Positions 35,246 through 46,095 of a stretch of DNA of 64,000 nt are shown piece by piece. Each line of letters begins with the position of its first letter. The first letter of the stretch is position 1. The position numbers and the translations under genes are program-made. Source of the stretch: Diorhabda sublineata (lineage: Eukaryota; Arthropoda; Insecta; Coleoptera; Chrysomelidae); contig NC_079474.1 in the NCBI RefSeq assembly GCF_026230105.1, positions 33,990,294 through 34,054,293 of the forward strand, read 5' to 3'. The notes below the pieces were generated by a model that was not told the origin of the DNA, did not search any database, and saw only the letters and a program-made list of their open reading frames with translations.

Positions 35246-38200
35246 GAAAAATTATGAAACAAAATTTCAGATTTCGAAGGGGATCCTTTTGCTTTTAAGG
35301 AGAAACACATTTCGTTTTAGATTGTGTTAAATTTCTGTAAAAAGGGTTTTTTGATACAAGGAGTTCGAAAAAGATATCAGTTGTTCGCCAAAACAATTAT
35401 TATAGACGGTAAATGGTTTTTCTTTTAAAACTATACATTTGATCTAGAAACTAACATAATTTTTGGAATTTTTTCTATAAAACTGTACTATTGTATAACA
35501 TTTTTGTAATATATAACAAGTGGGGTTTGCATCTCCCACCCTTAGGTATAGGAAGTGATATTTCTAAGCTAGGGTAGTCGTAAAACAACTTTTATATAAA
35601 AAAATCCAGAAATTTAAAAAGTACATGCAAAAAAGGTGAATATATAAAAAAATAGATACAGAATTCTGTAAAATTATCAAAAAAGAATCAATTTAGTTTT
35701 GATAAAATCGACTGTGATTGTCCGTACTAATAATACAGACAAAGATGGTGACTTAGCTTGCTGTAATTGTTTTTATAAATTCTTTTAGAACGTGCGTGTA
35801 TTTTATATAGCAAATTTTGTACTCGTTTTTAGTTATGTTTAAATTGATTTCACACTTGATGCCATTTTAATTTTGTTTTTCTCCTTTTAGAATGCATAAT
35901 TTAACGGCTGAAAGCCTCATATTTAATTGCCTTTAGAAAATTCCGTTCAAAAACTCGCTTTTATTTTGTGAATGAATGCACATGCAAAATGAATTTGTTT
36001 TTAAAACCACACAAGTTATTAAATATCTAAAAAACTGTATCATAATGCCAAAAAGGTACAGTCAAAATAAACTATCAATTCCACACAAACAAAGAATTCT
36101 TTATATCTAACTTAGGCCTTTATTACACGAGGTAACCGGTCACCAGTATGGTTGTCGGGCATAGCAGCCAGTAAAACATCCAGAAAATCAACTGTGAAAG
36201 AAGACGAAATAGGAATATGTCGCTATACATAAGAAAAAGAAGACGAAAAATGAAGGCCAATGCATCTACATCCAATGCTTTAACATTTTTAAATGAACTA
36301 TGGACAAGAAAACTAGTGTTGTATATAAAATTTCTGCCCAACAGGTTGTACTAAACTGGAATGATTCATTGTGGTATGTTGCATAAATTGATTTTGTGTA
36401 TTGGACTACGATTTCTGTGGTATTAGATGATGTTGTATATAGTTCTGTTGCAAAAAACGTTTATTTGAAGTGATTGCTCTAGTTTATCATCTTTATTTAC
36501 CGTCTTTAAGCGACTGGTTGCGCAGCTTGACTGCCTCTATTATTAAAAACGTTCGAAAATATTTTTCTAGAAATTAGATAGAAAAGAAAATGGTTTGAAG
36601 CTATTCCCGAATCAACTTTTTCATAGATTCAGCTGTATTTTCAAAAAACTAGTTCATGATAAGCGTTGAGTTATCTTTAAATTAGATGATGACACAAATC
36701 ATGACTACGAATCTTTACGAATGAAATAAGAGCTCGTAAAGTAGCTCCAGATTGCCCAATGGTGTTTGGAGCGATTTATATTGAGCGTAAATATCGAATA
36801 GATTTAGAAGAAGTAGAAGTTATCTACAGGATCAAATCCATAGTATCTATCGAGAAGATTTGTATTGAAGACTTGTGAAAAGACTAAAACGTATTAAGGG
36901 ATTATTATATGAGGGTTGGTTAGGTGAATTAGATGAATTAAAAGTAGGGAATTGCTGTATAAGATATAATAAACTCTTTTGTAGTATCTTACAATCGTTC
37001 GATAACATCGTTGGTATAATAATCAAAATTGAGACAATCCCATTATTACATCATAAAATCTATTTTGAGGAGTATCTAACTAGTTTGCAAATACCCTTCG
37101 AGATCCTCAATTTCGAACTCTTTGAAGGATCTGCCGTAAATTTCCGTAATGAAACTAACAAGTATTAAATGTTCCATAAGCAGTTTAATATAATGTTTAT
37201 TTTGTCAATAATAACTAGAAGCGAGGGTGGTTTTGTTTACCCTTCTCGCTAAGTTCGGTTACAACTTCCGAAAATGGACCGGCTCCAGGATATTTGCTAG
37301 TTTTTCCATTTTTAATAAATTTTAAGTTGTAGGGAAGTGAATTAGCTATATCTGGATTTTCAAAAACTAAGTTAGCAACTTCGACGTCTACCCTATTCGA
37401 CTAGTCGACCTAGAGATCGCGGTAATCGCTTGAAAAATTATCTCCGTATCAGAAAGTACACAATCTATACATTTCAAGTTTGAAGACACCACCAGACAAT
37501 TTTATTTGAAAGTTCTAGCTCAACCAATATAAGAACTGAACTAGATTTTCAGGATTTGTTAAGGATTGAGTAGATCAGAGCTTAAGCGAGGCCGAAGGAC
37601 CAGTATCGCAGTGGTCGACCAGAAATGTTGAAGAAAATCCACAAAATGATGATGATCGTCGACTGTTTTTGTTCGTTGTTATTTTGTTCTTCTTTCCCAA
37701 CAAGGAACTATGCAGAAGTTTACATCAAGATCTTTTGGTAAACAATAATTTTCGTTATGAAGTTTTTGACGGTGGGTATGTCGGTTAAACCACGAGGTTA
37801 TTGGAAGTATTGGGAAGCATGAATATTTTACAGCCATACGCAGGTACTTGTTTTGTACCACCTACCCTAAATTTATGTCATACATTAACCTCTACAAACT
37901 AGTTTTCCTACAAAGTTCATTGGAAGAGCGCAGTCGTCGTATCTTCGTATATTTCGGAAATAAATCAATTTTATATACTTAAATTTGCGTTAAACCGATC
38001 CTGTTAGAGTTCTATAACGTTAGATTCATTCCCCTAAATTCTCCCCACGTCTCGCTGACATTATACCAATTTGTTCCCATTTTCAGTTACCCAATTCATT
38101 TCTCTATTTATTACTCGCATTCAACTGCCTTCTCAGTCTTGTCTTCATTCTTATAACCGCACAACTCGTTAGTTTAATGATTACAATAAATAACTTTTCT

Positions 38201-39177
38201 GTAAGTCACTTATGAATTTTACCGACTGGCGGTTTTTGACTTGGTTCGCGAAGGGAATATTTATTACCGAAGTTTCCGACGTTTTAATGGGAATTAGCCT
38301 TTTATATACAAAACTGTATTCGCAATCCCATTTAGAGTCTCACACTGTATAATTTAGACAACATATATTCTGGTGAAAACATGCCAGAATTCAATACTTT
38401 GTAGATACGACTAGATTACATCAAATTATAACCTGTCACTGTCAAATGTCAAACAAAACAAAATGTCAGCTGTAATTTTGTATTTTTTCATACTTGTATG
38501 ATCAATTATTGTGAATTTGAAAGTATTCTAAAGTTTAATAATAGTTGAGATATTTATGAATAAAACATTTGAGCTACTTCCATTTTTTTTTTTCTTGACA
38601 GAATTGTCAATTTAGTCTTCCGCAACAAGTGAAGATCTCGCTGCATAAAAATGAAATAGACATCAACGTAAACGACTTGATTTTGTGGGATTGTGGGTAA
38701 ATTTGTTTTCAATTAGATACAAAAGTTGATGATGGTTCGCTAACTACCCGAAACTAGTAGCTTGTTTGCTCTGTATTAGTGTGTAAGCATTCACGGAATT
38801 TGAACTGCAATTTTATCGATTTCTCTTTCTTTATGTTATGTTTGTTGAAAAAGAAAACGTTATCCTGTCTTTTCCGCGTCGTCCACCCCAACATCTACTA
38901 TCATCATCGTCATTCCTTATCAGTCTTGGAGTCGCCTTGCGGTGACGTGGAAAAATGGCACCACAACATAACATTGACCGCGCCAAGACATCCATAAGAC
39001 ACATCCATTGTGACACAGTGACGGGACGTCGACGTTTTTATTCTCCCGACTTTTCGCTAATGATACCGCGTTATTTACGATCCATTCAACTCATATTTTT
39101 CGTGAAATGAACATGCACACAATTGATATAATTCTAGCCGGGGTGATATTTCAATGCGGAGAAAAAATTATCTAATA
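35246..39177. other. No gene seen
   Basis: Several short ORFs without family resemblance. A hairpin (GCGAGGGT against ACCCTTCTCGC) lies near 37214-37243. The segment 38870-39040 is less AT-rich than the rest but has no recognisable coding content. Confidence 0.3.
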
Positions 39178-39768
39178 CGAGGTCTGGTTATTAAATAACG
39201 AAACTGGTCATGAAAAAGGCTTTAGGAGTTCTGTAGTTTTTTGCTTTACCGCTTCCATCGACTCAAATTTGGTCCGTTTCAAACAAACCAGATCTCTTAC
39301 AAGGGAATCTGAGAGACCTTTTGACGCAAAAGCTTTTGGTCAGGAATCAGATTTTTTGGTACTAACTTCGCACAGACTTTTGTTATGTGAAAAATGCTCA
39401 TTCGACGATATGCAGGCACAATTTGATTGATTTTTGTCACTATTTCTAGAGTTAAAACAGTCACAGGGCGACCTGGACGCTGGTCATCTGCAGTGCTATC
39501 TCGGCCTTCACTAAAGAACCTACACCACTCAAAAACACTCGCACGAGATAGAGAATTGTCCTCATAGGGCTCGTGCAATTCAGTTTGAGTTTTTTTTTCA
39601 ATTTAACGAGAAATTTGTTCGTTTCAAATCGCTACTACACAAATATTATATTAGTGACGGAAACGAGTTTTGGGACTTGCATAGACAAGAATATCTAGAT
39701 ACCCAACGGACTACTCGTCTAGGGCGCCCTCTAGGCACACAGTCCCGTTTTTTAATAACCAGACCTCG
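39178..39768 (-). mobile_element. Internally deleted mariner element, 591 bp
   Basis: Inverted repeats CGAGGTCTGGTTATTAAAT (left) and, read inward from the right, CGAGGTCTGGTTATTAAAA are flanked by TA on both sides (39176-39177, 39769-39770), the mariner target duplication. The interior retains part of a transposase on the minus strand. At about 0.6 kb against the usual 1.3 kb, it is a non-autonomous deletion derivative that could have been moved by a related transposase. Confidence 0.9.
39297..39578 (-). pseudogene. N-terminal mariner transposase fragment
   Basis: The 93-residue frame carries RASVFEWCRFFSEGRDS and DDQRPGRPVTV, corresponding to the second helix-turn-helix and the GRP linker of mariner transposases (usually FEWFKRF.EGRE and DD.R.GRPST). 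It then jumps to VCAKLVPKNLIPDQK, whose usual form is KVCAKMVPK.LT.EQK, so the stretch between is deleted. The whole catalytic domain is absent. The frame lies inside the terminal repeats of the 39178-39768 element. Confidence 0.8.
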
Positions 39769-39904
39769 TATAATTACATAGGTCTGCTTGAAATTTTAAC
39801 TTCAATTAGTTAACACTATTTCAAATCTACTTTTTGGTTCTTTGTATCAAGTAAATACATCAAAATCACAAAATATAAAGAAAGAAAGAGATTCGATGGG
39901 TAAT

Positions 39905-39960
39905 TTTGGTAATAGAAAAGAAGGTTTATTGGAGCTGGCCCTGATATAGGAGTTGATTAT
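39905..39960. repeat. Second copy of the 3.3-kb dispersed repeat core
   Basis: GGTTTATTGGAGCTGGCCCT followed by GATATAGGAG corresponds with a few changes to the core at about 3310-3350. The rest of the repeat is not preserved. Confidence 0.55.
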
Positions 39961-40458
39961 CTATAGAACACAAAATATAAAAAGAAAACACGTATTTTCA
40001 TCAATCTGCCGCTCTATGAAGATCCTTCTTTCAAATATCATTTCTCATAGAGCTGGAAGGCTTTTACATTTTTAGTTTGAGGTGATTTTGTAAATCTACA
40101 CTGGAAACCCAAGAGAAGACCTAAAATTTTTAGATTTTCACCCACTTCTCAGTTATGATTCTCATATTGATCTAACCAAGCAAACTGGAAAGTAAGACCC
40201 TGGATGTTTCTTCCACAGAAATTGAATTCTACTCGTTTACATTTGTATTTAAATAACATTTTTTCGTACAGTATGAAGTAATTTTTATGAGCAATTTTTT
40301 TGTATTTCAAAGATTGGCTCAAATTGAATCGCACCACACGTACCTAAGAAGATACCCAAAAGTATATGCAAATCAAAAAGAGCTTAATAAACTGTTATAG
40401 AGGTTGATGAGTTAAGTTCTTTGGAAACTACTTTTGTGATGGTGTTGATCAGTACAAA

Positions 40459-40780
40459 AGGCTTTAACAACAAAACTTTAGTTTTAGAAACGTTGATACA
40501 GAATGATTCAAGTGTCTTAATAACAGGGTGGCTCCAAGAGAAGCTAGTATCGTCCTCAAAAAGACATATTCCACTTCTGATGTCTAGGTTAGCAATGTAG
40601 TTTGCAAAATAAACAAAATAAGGCTTGAGACACTATACGATTTATCGGCTTGCAAAAAGACATCGTTAAATCAACCCTTGTAAGATTCTTTCTGTTGGTA
40701 AGGTGTGACTTGAACCATGTAAGAGGTTTTCCCCTGGAACATTGGTTTGCAATATGATGATGTACACGATCGAAAGCTTT
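40459..40780 (-). pseudogene. Non-LTR reverse transcriptase relic
   Basis: Read on the minus strand, with stops and shifts, the order of RT landmarks is kept: KAFDRVHH (RT block 3), WFKSHLTNR, a degraded GVPQGS-to-PLLF segment, then SGICLFEDDTS, the decayed YADDT catalytic box in which Ala is Glu, and INVSKTKVLLLKP downstream. This matches the Jockey/CR1-type RT of insects. Endonuclease and ends were not found, so it is a short dead fragment. Confidence 0.6.
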
Positions 40781-40800
40781 AAACGAATCACAAAAGTTGT

Positions 40801-41985
40801 TAGAGTGATGGTTGTTTAGTGAAACCCGTTTTTAGTTGATAATAATATACGTAATAAATTTATAAAATCGCATGTTATATCAAACAAACAATCTTATAGG
40901 TAACGTTGGTGAAATAATGACAAACCTGCTTTTAATTTTTTCCCAACGATTATGTCTTTCAAAAAGGAGATAATGCGCAAAGATAAATTGAGTTTATGTT
41001 AATCAAATTCTAAACTTTAATAAAGCAATAAATTTTCATCAACCGAGTAGATTTTTATTATGCAAAATTACCATTTACGCCGATAATTTTTTCAATACAA
41101 CTTTGTGGCCAACGATCCAAGATAATTTTATCATATAAATATTAAAATCACGTTTATACAGAGGCGTCCCTACGGGATTTATTAATGTAATAGAATAAAT
41201 GATAAGAAGAAGTTTTTTTATATCAATATTTCGATTTTTTTTCGTGTTTTTACTTTATGAACTCATAATACAATCATTTAAAAAATCATAATAAGAGTAG
41301 GGTTAATTGATTCCAGCGTGACGTCGTGCGCGAGGCATGTCAAATTTGAGTCATTCATAAAAAAATACTCTAGTTGTTTAGCTTGTACGCCAATGTTTTA
41401 TGATTACCAAATAAGTTAAACTATTGAATAACGAAATTTTCGTGGTATCTAATCAATTCAAATAGATCTCTATTTAGGCGTGGACTTGAAAAAAATCGTC
41501 AATCCGTTCAAGTCGCATTTCAATTCATAAATTTCGTAATTACCACAGAAATACCAATAATAGATTATTTAGAACTAGTTTAGAAGTTAGTGACGTTAGA
41601 ATAATACGAAGAAAGATTCATTTTAATAAAAAAAAAAATATGTAATTTTACAAACTACTGCATTCTGTACACCCCTCACTAATATGAACTGGCTAACTTA
41701 ATTAGTATCTACGTTTTAGATGAAACCGGATTTTCTAGAACCTCCCCAAACATCATAATGACCAGAAAGTGATGTTGGTTATTCTCATCGCGTTTACTAA
41801 TGGATTTTCTCATTTTCTTTCATCATTTCTTGAACACGCGTTTCTCTATTATAACAATTATACTAGTTTCCATCAAATTCTTCACTATCATTAAGAAAAA
41901 ACTGAAATCAATTAAAATATACATCAATCTTGTACAGGTTATTATATTATAGTCTCTTTACAAGACATTTTGTCTAATTTTCATC
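40801..41985. other. No gene seen
   Basis: AT-rich, no meaningful ORF. Confidence 0.3.
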
Positions 41986-41989
41986 AGCC

Positions 41990-42833
41990 AGTGTTGTTGT
42001 CCATGTACAAAAATCATATCAATATACTTTTGGATACGTTTGAACCAAATTGAAGTACCTCCAACGGTAGAAAAACGTTATCCACGAAAGAAGAAGAAAT
42101 CATTTGGTATCAAACATGAGCTGTAAGGTATATAATCCATCAATTGCATGTTTTGAATGTTCAGAAACGTTTTTGGGTGTGAAATCGGAGAATGATTTGT
42201 TTTACTGATTCTTGTGTGCATTTCAGAGTTATTCTGAAAAAAGAGGCGACCATTTGCATATATCCTTGATTCGTCACTTGTCACTTGTCAATCGACACGA
42301 ATTTTTTTTGAGATATTGTCATACGACGCGAACAAATGACAGACAGCTAAATGTTCAAGCAATATTGAATGTATGCGAATGGAATTACTGTTAAAGTATG
42401 CCTCAATCTCATGGTATGTACGTGACGATCTTGCAATAACAGTTTAAGCTCAACATCGATGTTTTTTGGTACAAAAAAACGATTTTGGACGACCTTAACG
42501 TAATTTATCCTGTAGCGAAGTGTGACCACGATTGAATTTGGATAACCAGCAAAATACGGTGGCTCCAGATGGTGCTACATCACCAAAAGTTGAGGCGAAT
42601 TAATCAGCACACTGCTGTTGGTTTAATCTACATCGACAACCATAGAAAATCACCTCAAGCAAATGTTAGCGATTTTCTATTTTTTTACCAAGTCAACAAC
42701 TCAAATTGCACTCGTATGACAACAAGTTTTGAGTACGTTCAACATTAAAAACGTCAAATTTATTATAGCAACGTCAAATTTGACATATCCACTTCGACGT
42801 TGCCATATTTCAAAATTTAAGTAGAAACCCTCG
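41990..42833 (-). pseudogene. mariner-like transposase relic, minus strand
   Basis: On the minus strand from a mariner-like end at 42833 (CGAGGGTTTCTACTTAAAT, TA at 42834-42835) the following survive in order: ATVFCWLSKFNRGHTSLQDK (first DNA-binding half), VPKNIDVELKLLLQDRHV, SDESRIYANG (first catalytic Asp region, usually GDESWIY), DYIPYSSCLIPNDFFFF (usually HPPYSPDLAPNDFFLF) and WFKRIQKYIDM at 42014-42046 near the C-terminus. Stops and shifts separate them and the second Asp segment is deleted. The same transposase group seems to have left the relic at 28737-29900. The left end was not found. Confidence 0.7.
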
Positions 42834-42835
42834 TA

Positions 42836-45828
42836 CCATAAGTAAAGCAATTTATAATATTTATCAGGTATGAAAATAATGTATATGAAGTACGAGTGGT
42901 AAACCAAAAATAAGTTTTTTATATTCTTTTCAATTAGAAAACATTATTTATTGTTATTAAGACTTCAGCTTCAGCTTTTGTTATCGAAGTCGAAGAAGTC
43001 CTTAAACAGGATGTGTACGTATCATATTTTCATAGTGCAGACGTTCTGAAAAGTGTGTGGGAGGAAATTTTTTACGTTACCTACTTTATGAAAGCTCCGT
43101 ATACATTGAAAGATTTCTTGAAAAATTCGTACAGTTTTCCGCATCACATTCCGAATTCATGCCGAAACGACCGAAAGATCATGATAAGGGTGTAAATTTG
43201 GAAGTGGCCCAGAATGCTTTTTGATACGAAACGATATATTCTACTCTGGATGTTAGCAGATGTTGCCACTGGTCACTTGAGGTTTAGCTCTTATATTAAA
43301 CTGGGGATTCCAAAACGAGACAGACCCAAAAAATATGATTTACGACTTTAATATTTACTAAGAAAATTTTAGTTTCATCAAGTGGAAAACTGCATGAACA
43401 ACATTTATTATTTTAACGATGATCCATCCCTGCATATCACTTTTCATAATCCGAAATCCACATTTTTTGCTCCGTCTCTAATCTCGAAAGCAATTTATAT
43501 AATGTACATTCCTCACGCACTCAAAATTATCAAAATCATCTACAAAGTAATTACGTAAGAGTGTCTGAAATGACGTTGGCCGCCGCGAGCAAGGGGTTGC
43601 AATCTTAAACAAAAGCGTTTTTCGGCCGCAAACTCCACCGTTATGATTAACGATAGACGTTAATTATGGTTGACCCTTGTCCGACGCTAGGGGGCGCCCT
43701 AGAAAATCGAGTAAAGGGATAAGAAACTACGACAATATATACCAAATTGATAAATTAAGATAATTTTATTTATGTACCTCGTATATTTCGTCCACTATAA
43801 CCCTAAATTCAGATGTAATAATCGCAAATAAAACCTTGTAAAGATGAAGTGTGAACAGCTAAACAAGATCAAGTCACAATCGTACCCGAGGGTGTATTTT
43901 CTAAGCCATATAAACACCCCTAAAACGAACTTTGGATGTGTCTTATTGTATCTCGACTTTATATAACTTTCTTATTGCCCTTGCACACTTTCAGGCTAAC
44001 GTAAAAAAAAGAAAATCCCACTGAATAATTGCATCGATATTCAAAAATTATTATTTGCCGTTGATCTTTTCTAATATTGTTTTTCAATAAAAGCTGACGG
44101 GATACGCGTAAGCCGTAAATACAATACAAAAATGGCCGCTGACACGGACTGTCATTTTTGTGATACACATTCTGTGCAACTGTCAAAACTGTCTGCTACT
44201 ACGACCAATAGTAGTTCTGATTTTTCCTAATTATCCTTAATCACATGATTGAATCGTTCTATAGCTCAATTCTAATAAAACATTCGATTTTCTTAAGCTA
44301 GCTTAGAAATTGTGATCCAGAATACGTTAAAAAATCATCTTTTCCAACTATTTACTTCACAAAATTGACGTATTGACAAATTACTTAATGTACAACCAAT
44401 TTTGGACCTAACTGAAACCTACGTACTCCGTTAAGAAACTACAGAGTGTAGTTGTTTATATCTCGCGGTAAGTGCTGCACATTTGCACATAAAGTGCAAC
44501 ACATACGCCAGTAAATTGAAATCGTTTAACAAACAAGAATTTCAAATAAGAAGAAGACGAAAACCCGTCCGCATTTTTATGAATACCCGCCATTTTAGCA
44601 AATATATATATCTTTTAATGAGGTGTTCGTAATAAAAGATCATATATAAGATTCTTGACAATTTGATCGCTGGTATAACGTAATTTTGCATTTTAGATTC
44701 AGATTTTCATCTAAGAATAAGTTATAAAAGTAATTTAAGACGATGTTTTACAATTTCGAACAGCAGGCATCAATACCAATAAATAATAAAGTAGCTACTG
44801 TGTGGGACGACGTCGCTTCAACAAGCAACAAGGTGGAATCAAAAAATTTTTTTATAAAACAATAATTTCTGTTATTTTCGGCACACCCTGTAAATGTGTT
44901 TTTATCTAACATTTTGGAGTCTTTAGAAAAGTATAACATCAATCTTATAACATCTATTTTATTTCCTTCAACCCTTTGAAAACACGCATTAGCAACTCAT
45001 CCGGAAGCGTTTACACAATAAAACTCAATAAGCGATGTTTGATGTTTGAAAAGGGAAAAAGCAGTGTTCCTTTTTGGGCATATCGAGAAACAAAAATAAT
45101 ACAAGTATCATTTACAAGGTTATTTGATAATATGGCAACCATCATTACATACGATATATGTCTTAAATATCAAGGTCAATATTTAATTTATAATTTATAT
45201 TATCGATAACATGATCTCAAGAATAAAAAACTACTTATTTTATACGAAATTAATATTAGATTCATCAATATTTTAACAGAAATTAATATACTAAACGAAA
45301 TAATTGAATCGTTTGCAACTTGTAATGCTGGTTGCGTGATTTAGATAGATATGCGTTTACAAAACACAATAAATATCTTTGATAAGAAATAAATGGAAAT
45401 GAGTGATATTATTATTTTTGCATATATGAATTAAATTTAGTAAATATTACGTCAATTTATATGGGACACCTTGTGCTAGCCAGTATCCGTAATACTGAAA
45501 GGTAGGTGGTGCATAAAAACGAGAACTTGTTGCCGTAGATGGTCCATACGGCAATTCATTTACGGCTTAACTCGATAATACCTAATTGCCAACATTCAAT
45601 TATAAAAAGATTAATATTTTTCGAAAGTAATTAAAGAGTGTGGGCACCGACATCTTCTGCTCGAGTCGCAAAGACTATTAAAATAGAATTTCATATAATA
45701 GTGTAACGCAAGTATATTTATTAATGGAATTCTTAATGTAAAATGGGTAATAATAGTAGATAATAATATTTTTCAGTAGTAATATTTCAATACGAATTTT
45801 TTGAAACAAATATAAAATCAGAGATTAG
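42836..45828. other. No gene seen; one CTCF-like site
   Basis: AT-rich with short unassigned ORFs. The only sequence of note is the GC-rich palindromic motif at 43687-43702. Confidence 0.3.
43685..43702 (+). promoter_or_regulatory. Candidate CTCF-like insulator site
   Basis: CTAGGGGGCGCCCTAG is a near-palindrome in a strongly AT-rich background and contains AGGGGGCGC, the core recognised by CTCF zinc fingers in animals. Weaker forms occur at 35215-35231, 39719-39735 (minus) and 48571-48583. Binding is inference from the motif only. Confidence 0.35.
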
Positions 45829-46095
45829 TTTGAAAGGGTATTGTTCAACACAGCTGATTCGCTAATCACTAGGCAACTTACATTAATTTACTAGGAATTG
45901 TAAGTTGTCTACATTTGAAAAGGTAGCATGCTACATAGCTGATTCGCCAATTATTAAACAGCTTATACCGAATAATAAGCAATCATAAACCAAAACATAT
46001 TAGTTAATTTGAAAGTATTATTACACTCAGCTGATTCGCCAATTATTAGGCAACTTACATTGATTTCTTGGGAAATTTAAATTGTCTACGTATTC
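45829..46095 (+). repeat. Tandem trimer of a diverged 85-95-bp unit
   Basis: Three copies start TTTGAAAG or TTTGAAAA at 45829, 45914 and 46009. Each holds CAGCTGATTCGC(C/T)AAT followed by AGGCAACTTACATT or a variant. Copies 1 and 3 end TTGTCTACR after AAATTTAAA or an equivalent. The middle copy is the most diverged. No ORF. Confidence 0.75.

Noticed and set aside
36123..36341. 72-residue hydrophobic minus-strand ORF as a membrane protein
   Set aside because: Composition follows from AT-rich, Lys-rich complement; no start context or homology.
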